Assembly: GCA_031292035.1 (NCBI GenBank)
Contig: JARLHX010000436.1
Coordinates: forward strand, 29,040 to 93,039
Reading direction: 5' to 3'
Source: Negativicutes bacterium
Lineage (GTDB): Bacteria > Bacillota_C > Negativicutes > Sporomusales_B > JARLHX01
Length of the DNA: 64,000 bases
Part shown: piece by piece, positions 16,745 through 26,033 of the stretch
Position numbering within the stretch: position 1 is the stretch's first letter
Layout: each line of letters begins with the position of its first letter
Translations under genes and position numbers: made by a program
The notes under the pieces: model-generated
What the model was told of the DNA's origin: nothing
Seen by the model: only the letters and a program-made list of their open reading frames with translations
Database searches by the model: none

Positions 16745-19700
16745 ATGGCAAACCAGGCACATCAGGCATTAACGCATGCCCAGCAACGAATATTGCACGG
16801 TGAAATGGTTCATACGGGTACGAATTTTGCAAATTTGGCTGTGGCGTTTCATATGCCTGCTGATTTGAACCTGGCTGTGCTGGAGCAGGGAATTAATGCA
16901 GTGATTGCAAATAATGACGCTTTTCGCCTGCAACTTAAAATGGATCAAGATAGTGGATTGAATGGTCAGTATGTAACAGAGTTTAGTCGTCAGCCATTTC
17001 CATTGGCTGATTTTGATGTAGAGGAAGGCTTGGTCGAGTGGATCAGGGGTAACGTTGACAGGCCTTTTGCCTTAGATGATCAGCCGCTCTTTCGCATCTT
17101 GCTCGCCCGCTGTCAGGGGCGGCTCACGCTGCTACTTGTTGCGCATCATGTTATTTGCGATAATGGCTCGCTTTATAATTTTATGCACCAGGTTTTAGAA
17201 AATTATTCGAATATAGAAACAGGACGAGAAACAGCCGATAACAAAACTTCTTATTTTGATTACCTTGAAACCGAAAAAGCATACATGCAATCCGAAGAAT
17301 GTAATAGGGACAGAACTTTTTGGCATGAAAAATTTTCTGAACTGCCGGAATATAGCGCGATATATGGAAAAGAAACCCCGGCCAACGGTATTGTCTCAAA
17401 ACGGGTTGATTTTTTCTTGTCACCTGTATTGGCAGGGCAGGTGCGCGATTATTGCACAGACAGCAAGGCCAGCTATTTCAGAGTTTTTGCCGCGACTTTT
17501 GCCGTGTGGCTGGCGCGCTGCTCCGGCCGGTATGATATGGTGCTGGGAGTGCCGTTTCACAACAGGCTGAGCGAAGCAAGCAAAGACAGCCTGGGGAATT
17601 TTGTGAGCACAATGCCGCTACGTATCCAGTTGACTGAGCAGGATACTTTTGCGCAGGCGTTGGCAAAAGTGGACAGTGATTTAAATGAGGCGATCGATCA
17701 TCAGCGCTATCCGTTTGATTTGCTGTTCCAGGAACTAAACCAAAAGCATGGGAAATTCGGTCAGATGATGGAATACTTTTTGGTGCAGAGTAGTTTCGGC
17801 AAAGAAGCTACCAAGGGTTGCGGCGTGGAGGTATTATCGCGCAGCTTCTCCCCGGAGCCGTTTGTAGTATATTTGAATCAAGGTCTGCCAGATGAGGGCG
17901 GTTTGCAAAAAATCACCATCGAATACCAGACAGATAAATATACCGCCCAAGAGGTGACTGATATTTATGACTGCCTGCTGCTGATACTGGCCGGGGCCAT
18001 CGATGATCCGGCGCAGGCAATAAGCCGCCTGTCGCTGGTGTCGGCGCTCGAACGTGATGTTTTGCTGCGTGAATTTAATGATAGTGCGATGGATGTTCCC
18101 TTTGAACGGTCGTACCATGGCTTGTTTAGAGAACAGGCGAGAAGTACCCCGGATCATGTGGCGCTGGTATTCAAGAATGAAACATATACATACAGACAGC
18201 TTGATGAACGAACAGACAGCCTGGCGATGATGCTGCGCGCAAATGGCGTCGGCAGGGAGACGATCGTGCCGATCATGCTGGAACGGTCGGCAGAAATGGT
18301 GATTGCAGCCATCGCGGTGATGAAGGCCGGTGGCGCCTATCTGCCGCTTGACATTAAATACCCCCAAGCCCGTCTTGACTATATGCTCCAAGACAGCAAT
18401 GCGATGATGATTTTGAGCCAGTTGTCGCTCAAGGACAAGTTCAGTCAATTTGGCGGAAAATTCATCGATGTCAAAGATGAAGCGAATTATCCTGCTGTCC
18501 ATGTGGCGCCGCCGGATATCAGCGCCGGCGATAGTCTGGCGGCGATCATTTACACATCGGGTTCGACCGGTTTGCCCAAAGGGACGATGATTGAGCATCG
18601 CGGCCTGATCAATATGTTTTATAGTGAGAATCGGGCGACAGGGCTGACGGCGGCCGATCGGCTGGCGTCGTATGCGAGTTTTAGTTTTGATGCGTCGATG
18701 TGGTCGAATTTCTCGCCGCTGTTGGCCGGTACGGCAGTGTATCTTGTTCCTGACGAGATCATGCTGTCGCTTGTGGAGCTGAATCAGTTTTTTGAGGATA
18801 ACAAGATAACGGTTACGTTTCTGACGACCCAGCTGTGCGAGCAGTTCGCGGAGCTGGTTGAGAATAAAAGCCTGCGATTGATGGCAACCGGCGGGGAAAA
18901 GTACAAAACATATCGTCCGACCTCCTATCAGATCGTCAACGCCTATGGTCCGACCGAGTATACCATCTATACGACCCGGTTCAACCTAGATAAACAGTAT
19001 GCCAATATTCCGATCGGCAAGCCGCTGGCCAATACCTGGGTTTATGTTCTGGACAAGAATCTCGAACTGCTGCCTGTCGGTGTGCCGGGCGAGCTTTGTA
19101 TCGCCGGCGTCCAGATGGCGCGAGGGTACCGTAACCGGGAGGAATTGACCGCGGAAAAGTTTATTGCCAATCCCTATGCCACAGGCGAACTGAACCAGCG
19201 CCTTTATCGGACCGGTGATCTGGTGAACTGGCAACCGGACGGCAATCTGCTGTATCTGGGCCGTATCGACCAGCAGGTGAAAATACGCGGTTTCCGGATT
19301 GAACTTGGCGAGATCGAACAAAAGTTGACCCTGTATGACGGAGTTAAAGGGGCAGTGGTCGTTGCGCGCGATGATGCCGCAGGCAACAAATATTTATGCG
19401 GCTATTTTGTTGCCGACCATAAGATCGCCGTGGAGCAACTGAAGGCCTTCCTGCTGGAAAGCCTGCCGTATTTCATGATACCGCAGAACATGATGCAACT
19501 TGATGCGTTGCCGCTTACCGCCAACGGCAAGGTGGACAAGAAAGCCCTGCCGGAAATTACGGGTGGCGCTGCCGATGCCGAGTATGTCGCACCCCGCAAT
19601 GAGACGGAAAAACAGCTGTGTGATCTATGGCAGGACATATTGGGTGTGAAGCGGGTTGGGATTACCGATACCTTCAACAGCCTGGGCGGTACCTCATTGA

Positions 19701-22700
19701 AACTGGTGATGTTGGGCGCCAAATTGCAGAAGTTTTTCGCGGTATCTTTGTCGGTGGCGGAGCTGACAAAAATCCCCACGGTGACAAAGCTGGCCCAACG
19801 GCTCTTGCAGACGCCCAAGGAAGAAGGCCGCTATGAGGCCATTCCGGTGCTGCCGGGTTCGGAGAGCTATCCGGTTTCCTCGGCGCAAAAGGGCATGTAT
19901 ATCATCGACCAGATGGCGGATATCGGCAACACCTATCATGTCGTGCTGCCCATCTATCTCGAAGGGCGTCTGAACAAGGAACGTCTGGGCCAGGCGATTG
20001 ACCGTCTGGTGGACCGCCATCCGGCCCTTAGAACCTCGTTCGTCATGAAAGACGGCGAAGTAAGGCAAAAAATAAGCGCCGGGGTGCGCTTGAAGAAGAC
20101 GTACAAAGTAGTGGAGGAGCAGGCTATTGACCGGGCCATCGCCGATTTCATCCATAAGTTTGATCTCGGCGAAGCGCCGCTCATGCGGGTGGCCTTGCTG
20201 GAAATCAAGCAGGACAGGCACCTGCTGGTGCTGGATGCCCATCATATTGTGGTGGACGGAGTCTCGGTCGTGGTGCTTGTCAAAGAGCTGATGAAGCTCT
20301 ATGAGAATGAACAGTTGCCGTCGCTTACGGCGACCTATCCGGATTATGCCGACTGGTACAACCGGAAACTGGAGCAGGGCGATTTTGCGCCGCACGAGGC
20401 GTTCTGGCTGGAGCGCCTCCAGGGCGAACTGCCGGTTCTGAATATGACAACAGATTTCCCCAGGCCGGCGAATAAAAAATATCAGGGTGAGAAAATTTTT
20501 GCCGACATTGACAAGGCGACGGCGGAAAAACTCAAAGGCCTTGCCGATGAGCACGAGGTTACCTTCTTCGCTTTGCTGACGGCAGCGTTCAAGACCTTGC
20601 TGGCACGTTACAGCGGGCAGGAGGAAATCATCATCGGTTCGCCGTTTGCCAACCGTACCCATCCGGATGTTGACAGTATGATCGGGATGTTTGTCAACAC
20701 CCTGCCCCTGAGGACATATCCGGGGCGCGACAAACTGTTTAGGGACTATTTGCAGGAAGTCAACGATATGCTGCTGTCTGCCAATGAAAATCAGAATTAT
20801 CCGTTTGAAAAAATGGTGGAGAAGCTTGGCATTGCCCGGGATGGCAGCCGAAATCCGATCTATGATGTGGTTTTCGCTTATTTTGTGGAAGAGTTTCTGT
20901 TTGACGCCGGGGGGCTGTCGATAAAACGCTATGACTATGATGCCAAAGAAGCGCATTTTGATCAGCTTTTCTATGTGTTTGAAAATCAGCAGGGCTTGTC
21001 GATGTATCTGGAATATGACCGCAATCTGTATAACCGGGGCAGCGCACAGCGGTTGGTCGACCATTACATAAGCTTGCTCGGGGTGTTGGCGGACTGTATG
21101 GACGGCAAGCTGTCGGAAATAGACTTTACACCGGCGGCTGAACGCAACAAACTCTTGCATGAATTCAATGCCAATACGTTGGCCGTACCCTTAGAGAGGT
21201 CTTATCACAGCCTGTTTAGGGATCAGGTGCGGCGGACGCCGGATAAAGCGGCCTTGGTTTTCAAGGGGGTGGCGCTTACCTATCGTCAGTTGGATGAAAA
21301 AACAGACCGCCTGGCTGTGTACCTGCGGCAAAAAGGGGTGCAACGTGAGACGATTGTGCCTGTCATGCTGGAGCGTTCAGCAGAAATGGTGGTAGCGGCA
21401 ATCGCTGTCATGAAGGCTGGCGGCGCCTATCTGCCGCTCGATATCAAATATCCGCAAGCCCGCCTGGATTATATGCTTTCCGACAGCAGCGCCACGCTGA
21501 TTTTGAGCCAGCCGTCGCTTCAGGAAAAGTTCATTCAGTTCACAGGCGAGTTTATTGATATTACAGCCAATAAGGTATACGAACTTTCTGCGTCGAATGG
21601 CTGTCCGGATGTCAATCACGGCAGCGATCTGGTGGCGATCATTTATACCTCCGGATCAACCGGCATGCCGAAGGGTACCCAGATCTTGCACCGCAACATC
21701 GTCAATATGTGTTATAGCGAAAATCACGATAATGCAATGACTGAGGACGATATCATGGTGTCATACGCCAGCTTCAGTTTTGATGCGGCGATGTGGTCCA
21801 ACTTTTCGCCGTTGCTGGCGGGGGCAACAGTCCATATCGTGCCTGAGGAAATCATGCTGTCCCTGGTCGATTTGAACAAGTTCATTGAGCAGCACCGGGC
21901 GACGATTACCTTTATGACCACCCAGCTGTGCGAGCAGTTTACCGAGCTGGTGGATAACAGGTCGCTGCGGATTTTGGCGACAGGGGGCGAGAAATACAAG
22001 ACCTATCGCCCAACCCGCTATAAGATTGTCAATGGCTACGGCCCGACCGAGTATACCGTCTATACGACGCGATTTGTCATCGATAAAAACTATGACAATA
22101 TCCCGATCGGCAAGCCGCTGGCCAATACCAGACTGTACGTGGTGGACAAGGATTTTCAGCTGCAGCCGCTGGGTGTGCCTGGCGAGCTTTGCATCGCCGG
22201 TCCGCAGCTGGCCCGTGGCTATCGCAACAGAGACGATCTGACCGTCGAAAAATTCATTCCCAATCCGTACGACTCAGGGGAAATCTATGGCCGGATGTAT
22301 CGCACCGGAGATTTGGTCCGTTGGCTACCTGACGGCAATCTTGAGTTCCTGAGCCGGATCGACGGGCAAGTAAAAATCCGCGGGTTCCGGATTGAAATCG
22401 GCGAAATCGAGCAAAACCTAAAAGCTTGGCCGACTACCAGGGAAGTGGTGGTGGTCGCTAGGGATGACGCCACCGGCAACAAATATCTGTGTGGCTATTT
22501 TACGGCAGACGACACGGTCGACCTGGAGAGACTGAAAGAATTCATGGCTGAGAATTTGCCGGGTTATATGATTCCGGCCCAGATCATACAAATCGAGGTC
22601 ATGCCCCTTAATGCCAACGGCAAGATAGACAAAAAGGCACTGCCGGAGCCGGATGCTACCGCGGCTGCCGGTGAGTTTGTGGCGCCAGGCACTGAAACTG

Positions 22701-24604
22701 AGAAGAAGATAGCCGAGGTATGGCAGGAAGTGCTGGGCATTGCCAAGGTCGGTGCGACCGACGGCTTCTTTTGCATCGGCGGCAACTCGATAAAAGCAAT
22801 ATCGGCGGTGGCCAAGCTGCAGAAGTTTTTTGCAATCAGCATCAACGACCTGTTCAACTATCCTGTCTTGAGAAAACTGGCGGAAAACATCAAGCCGGCG
22901 GAGGACACGCTAAAGGTTCGTCTGGCCCAGATCAAGCAACAGGAAGCCGAACTAGACAAGCCGCTGACCGACAATCCGCAATTTAAAGCAATACACGATG
23001 CAAGTATGGCGGCCTATGAAACAGAGAATGCCAAATTGCGGGCGGTTGATCTGAGTGAAGTGAAGTGTTATAAAAACGTATTGGTAACCGGCGCCACAGG
23101 GTATCTGGGGGTGCATATCGCCCACTACCTGCTCACCGAACGCAACTGTAAAGTCTCAGTCCTTGTTCGGGGAAAGGATGCCAAAGAAGCCAGGGAGCGT
23201 TTGCAAGCCAAATTCGACTATTATTTTGGCGCGGCCTTGCTGGAAAATGCCATGCTGAATGAACGCCTGGTCGTACTGTGCGGCGAGCTGCATCAGCCGA
23301 AGTTCGGACTGGCGGATGAGGCTTACAACCAGCTCTGCACAGAGGTTGACACCATTGTTCACAGTGCGGCCAATGTCCGACATTACGGACATTATACCGA
23401 GTTTTATGAAAGTAATGTTCAAGCGACGCTGGAACTGCTTACGCTGGCCAAAACAGGGATGAAGAAAGATTTCCACCATATTTCGACGATGTCGGTAGCG
23501 ATGGGTGAAATAGCTGGCTGTGAATATCATGTTTTCACCGAGTACCAGACCGACCTTGGCCAAAAGTCAGGCAATTACTATGTCGAAACCAAGCTGGAAG
23601 CCGAAATAGCCGTCATCGCGGCCCGCCAGGAGGGCTTGAATACAACCATCTACCGTGCGGGAAACATCGCCTTTCAGGAAACGACCGGCCTGTATCAGGA
23701 AAATGTCGATTCCAATGCCTTCTACAAGTATTTGCAGGGCTTCATCAATGTCGGTATGGTGCCGAACAAGCTTGACGGTGATGAATTCTCGTATGTCGAC
23801 CGTTTGGCGGAAGCGGTGGTGCGGCTAAGTGAACACCCGGCGCTGCAAAATCAGACCTATCACATGCAAAATCCGAATGTCGTAAAGCTTTCGGAGGCTA
23901 TTACCGACCCAGCGCTCGGTCTTAATGTCCAAGCAGTAGGAGTGGCTGAGTTTTTTGACTATCTGTATGAGAATATCGAGCAACCGGGCTTCAAGGAGCA
24001 TGTGGAAAATATTCTTACCCGGATGGGACTGCTAGGGGAAGAAAGTGAAATCAAGACCGCCGCCAGCATTGCACTGGACAAAACGGTTATGGTGCTCGAA
24101 CGAGTCGGATTTGTCTGGCCGGCATTTATGGCGGAAAGATTGCGGCCGATGGTGGAGCACGCCCTTGAGGAGCGGGTCGAGGCCTTGAAAAACAATCAAG
24201 TCCTGGGTGTGCTTGATCGCGAAGCGTTATTCGCGCTGGCCGGAAAGGCGCAGCTGAAGCTTCGGAAGCGGCGCGGGGAAATCATCTGGGAGGGCCAAGA
24301 TAGCCCCGAGGTGTATTTGATCCTGAGAGGCTTTGCGCAGCTTCTCCGCTCTTCGGTTGGTGGCTGGCAGGGTATGGTGGGGATGGCCAAGAAAAATGAC
24401 TTTATCGGTCTGGAGTTGGCAAGCGTTGCCGACAAGTCGAGTTTTTCGGCGGAAGCCACCATGGGAGACACGTTGGTGCTGGCCCTGCCGCGTGATTTAT
24501 TGCGCAGACAGGGCCAGGAAAACCCCGAGATGCTGCTCAAGATGATGGTCATCCTGTGTGAGCGTATTGACAAGCTATCCCGGTTGGTGGTAAGTCTGGG
24601 CTAG
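16745..24604 (+). CDS. two-module NRPS with reductase release and C-terminal cNMP-binding-like domain
   Basis: A 2619-residue cytoplasmic megasynthase. Domain order: C1 (~10-440, HHVICDN at 134-140, Asn replacing the usual Gly), A1 (~458-960, TSGSTG at 604-609), T1 (GGTS, Ser984), C2 (~1060-1480, HHIVVDG 1166-1172), A2 (~1490-1990, TSGSTG at 1635-1640), T2 (GGNS, Ser2015), thioester reductase (~2110-2480, GATGYLG 2116-2122, Y2279xxxK2283), then a CRP-type domain (~2487-2615: RGEIIWEGQ, VYLILRGFAQLL, DFIGLEL). Hand-aligned A codes are DAWFMTAIY and DAWFLTGVY, suggesting hydrophobic residues. An initial C domain plus reductive release points to an N-acylated dipeptide aldehyde or alcohol. The c-di-GMP riboswitch lies upstream; ribosome site AAAGGGAGG. 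Confidence 0.93.
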   Translation: MANQAHQALTHAQQRILHGEMVHTGTNFANLAVAFHMPADLNLAVLEQGINAVIANNDAFRLQLKMDQDSGLNGQYVTEFSRQPFPLADFDVEEGLVEWIRGNVDRPFALDDQPLFRILLARCQGRLTLLLVAHHVICDNGSLYNFMHQVLENYSNIETGRETADNKTSYFDYLETEKAYMQSEECNRDRTFWHEKFSELPEYSAIYGKETPANGIVSKRVDFFLSPVLAGQVRDYCTDSKASYFRVFAATFAVWLARCSGRYDMVLGVPFHNRLSEASKDSLGNFVSTMPLRIQLTEQDTFAQALAKVDSDLNEAIDHQRYPFDLLFQELNQKHGKFGQMMEYFLVQSSFGKEATKGCGVEVLSRSFSPEPFVVYLNQGLPDEGGLQKITIEYQTDKYTAQEVTDIYDCLLLILAGAIDDPAQAISRLSLVSALERDVLLREFNDSAMDVPFERSYHGLFREQARSTPDHVALVFKNETYTYRQLDERTDSLAMMLRANGVGRETIVPIMLERSAEMVIAAIAVMKAGGAYLPLDIKYPQARLDYMLQDSNAMMILSQLSLKDKFSQFGGKFIDVKDEANYPAVHVAPPDISAGDSLAAIIYTSGSTGLPKGTMIEHRGLINMFYSENRATGLTAADRLASYASFSFDASMWSNFSPLLAGTAVYLVPDEIMLSLVELNQFFEDNKITVTFLTTQLCEQFAELVENKSLRLMATGGEKYKTYRPTSYQIVNAYGPTEYTIYTTRFNLDKQYANIPIGKPLANTWVYVLDKNLELLPVGVPGELCIAGVQMARGYRNREELTAEKFIANPYATGELNQRLYRTGDLVNWQPDGNLLYLGRIDQQVKIRGFRIELGEIEQKLTLYDGVKGAVVVARDDAAGNKYLCGYFVADHKIAVEQLKAFLLESLPYFMIPQNMMQLDALPLTANGKVDKKALPEITGGAADAEYVAPRNETEKQLCDLWQDILGVKRVGITDTFNSLGGTSLKLVMLGAKLQKFFAVSLSVAELTKIPTVTKLAQRLLQTPKEEGRYEAIPVLPGSESYPVSSAQKGMYIIDQMADIGNTYHVVLPIYLEGRLNKERLGQAIDRLVDRHPALRTSFVMKDGEVRQKISAGVRLKKTYKVVEEQAIDRAIADFIHKFDLGEAPLMRVALLEIKQDRHLLVLDAHHIVVDGVSVVVLVKELMKLYENEQLPSLTATYPDYADWYNRKLEQGDFAPHEAFWLERLQGELPVLNMTTDFPRPANKKYQGEKIFADIDKATAEKLKGLADEHEVTFFALLTAAFKTLLARYSGQEEIIIGSPFANRTHPDVDSMIGMFVNTLPLRTYPGRDKLFRDYLQEVNDMLLSANENQNYPFEKMVEKLGIARDGSRNPIYDVVFAYFVEEFLFDAGGLSIKRYDYDAKEAHFDQLFYVFENQQGLSMYLEYDRNLYNRGSAQRLVDHYISLLGVLADCMDGKLSEIDFTPAAERNKLLHEFNANTLAVPLERSYHSLFRDQVRRTPDKAALVFKGVALTYRQLDEKTDRLAVYLRQKGVQRETIVPVMLERSAEMVVAAIAVMKAGGAYLPLDIKYPQARLDYMLSDSSATLILSQPSLQEKFIQFTGEFIDITANKVYELSASNGCPDVNHGSDLVAIIYTSGSTGMPKGTQILHRNIVNMCYSENHDNAMTEDDIMVSYASFSFDAAMWSNFSPLLAGATVHIVPEEIMLSLVDLNKFIEQHRATITFMTTQLCEQFTELVDNRSLRILATGGEKYKTYRPTRYKIVNGYGPTEYTVYTTRFVIDKNYDNIPIGKPLANTRLYVVDKDFQLQPLGVPGELCIAGPQLARGYRNRDDLTVEKFIPNPYDSGEIYGRMYRTGDLVRWLPDGNLEFLSRIDGQVKIRGFRIEIGEIEQNLKAWPTTREVVVVARDDATGNKYLCGYFTADDTVDLERLKEFMAENLPGYMIPAQIIQIEVMPLNANGKIDKKALPEPDATAAAGEFVAPGTETEKKIAEVWQEVLGIAKVGATDGFFCIGGNSIKAISAVAKLQKFFAISINDLFNYPVLRKLAENIKPAEDTLKVRLAQIKQQEAELDKPLTDNPQFKAIHDASMAAYETENAKLRAVDLSEVKCYKNVLVTGATGYLGVHIAHYLLTERNCKVSVLVRGKDAKEARERLQAKFDYYFGAALLENAMLNERLVVLCGELHQPKFGLADEAYNQLCTEVDTIVHSAANVRHYGHYTEFYESNVQATLELLTLAKTGMKKDFHHISTMSVAMGEIAGCEYHVFTEYQTDLGQKSGNYYVETKLEAEIAVIAARQEGLNTTIYRAGNIAFQETTGLYQENVDSNAFYKYLQGFINVGMVPNKLDGDEFSYVDRLAEAVVRLSEHPALQNQTYHMQNPNVVKLSEAITDPALGLNVQAVGVAEFFDYLYENIEQPGFKEHVENILTRMGLLGEESEIKTAASIALDKTVMVLERVGFVWPAFMAERLRPMVEHALEERVEALKNNQVLGVLDREALFALAGKAQLKLRKRRGEIIWEGQDSPEVYLILRGFAQLLRSSVGGWQGMVGMAKKNDFIGLELASVADKSSFSAEATMGDTLVLALPRDLLRRQGQENPEMLLKMMVILCERIDKLSRLVVSLG

Positions 24605-24647
24605 GTCAGTACGGTAGTGAGGCCGTCAGTGAGGCAGGTGGTGCTAA

Positions 24648-26030
24648 ATGTTTGATAATCTTTCGACCCTGATAACCCGCATAAATTTCACATTGATCCC
24701 TTTGTTTATACTTTACGTGATTTTGCGGCGACGCCTTGTTTATACAATGCTGACCAATAAAATCACATCGATGCAAACGGCTGGGATCATCGGGTTTACG
24801 TTGTTGGCGGTGGAAGGAATCCATTGGAGCAATCAGTTCAACGACCTTAACGACGGAATGTTAATGAGTACGGCTGTTATGCGGCTCAGCATTTTAATAG
24901 GGATGCTGTTTGGCCGTTTTACCGGCACGGCGATCGGCTTTCTGAGCGGGGCGCTTGTTTTGTTGCACGAACAGCACATTCTGGCAGTCAAATTGGCGGT
25001 GTTGGCCCTTGCAACCCTGGGCGGTTTTCTGGCTGGGCAATATAAGGACCGCTATGGCGCTGTCTGGGAAAAAAGCAACATGGCCCTGATGGTTGCGACA
25101 ATTTTGTTTGCCGGTGCAATACTTGTCGCTGATCTTGTGCTGGTAAACAGTGAACCCGGGGTCGGCCTAGCGGACCCTGTAGCTATCAGTATTTGGAGGG
25201 TAACCGGCTTTTGCCTTTCGTTTTATTTAATCCAGCTTTTAATTGCTGAGCGGCACAATATCAACAGCTATGATGTTTTGGCAGGTGAAATGCTGTTTGC
25301 CCGCAGGCTGCAAATGGATATTGTTGCTCATAAGGCAGAAGGGTTTATTGACAAAAGAGCGTGCGTTTTTGGCGCGCTGCATCCCGCAAAGGATGTGGGG
25401 GGCGACTGGTATGATTATTTCATGCTGGGCGAGGACAAGCTCTGCCTAGTGATCGGCGATGTTTCCGGCAAAGGGGTGCCGGCAGCGCTGTTTATGGTTG
25501 TCGGCTGCATGTTGTTTCGGGCCTTCAAGGCTGATGCGGGAAAGACCGATCCGGCCGAAATACTGGAATGGGTCAACAACGATCTGTGTGTGGACAATTA
25601 ATCGAAAATGTTTATTACAGCGGTTTGTGCCATTTTGAATCTGAAGACAGGTGAGCTGGTTTATAGTAACGTCGGCCACACCAAAGCTTATATAAAAAAA
25701 ATGGATGGTGCGATCGTTGCGCTGCCTGTTACCAACAAAGGAGCACTAGGCTTCTTTCGCAATAAGAGATATACCAATAGCACTGTAAAACTGCAGCCCC
25801 ATGATGTATTTTTGACCTATACTGATGGGGTGACAGAGGCTCAGAACACCAATACGGCATTATTCGGCAGTGAGCGCCTGGAAAAGCTTTTGTCAGGCAG
25901 GCGCGGCACGGTAGAAAGCTTATGTGAAACTATTATAATGGCAGTAAATGATTTTTCTGCAGGAAATGAGCAGAGCGATGACATTACCCTTCTGGCTGTG
26001 GAATATGGAAAAATCGGATTGCAGGAGTAA
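24648..26030 (+). pseudogene. LytS-type membrane domain plus SpoIIE-type phosphatase, split by an in-frame TAA
   Basis: One reading frame of 460 codons interrupted only by TAA at 25599-25601 (codon 318). Residues 1-205 carry six or seven membrane helices with a 5TMR-LYT-like pattern (AVMRLSILIGMLFG...GFLSGALVLLHE). From ~215 is a PP2C/SpoIIE domain with intact metal Asp in VGGDWYDY (D253) and IGDVSGKG (D271). The stop falls in the phrase VDN-stop-SKMF, where the family commonly has an acidic residue, and the rest of the domain continues in frame (FITAVCAILNLKTG...) to the final QSDDITLL. An ATG at 25608 has no ribosome site. So it is a fresh nonsense mutation, a sequencing error, or two reassociating polypeptides. 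If intact it would dephosphorylate the STAS protein encoded downstream. Confidence 0.8.
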
Positions 26031-26033
26031 GCC

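Noticed and set aside
19694..21160. 488-codon minus-strand open frame inside the NRPS
   Set aside because: It is antisense to continuous T1-C2 domain sequence and arises from codon bias.
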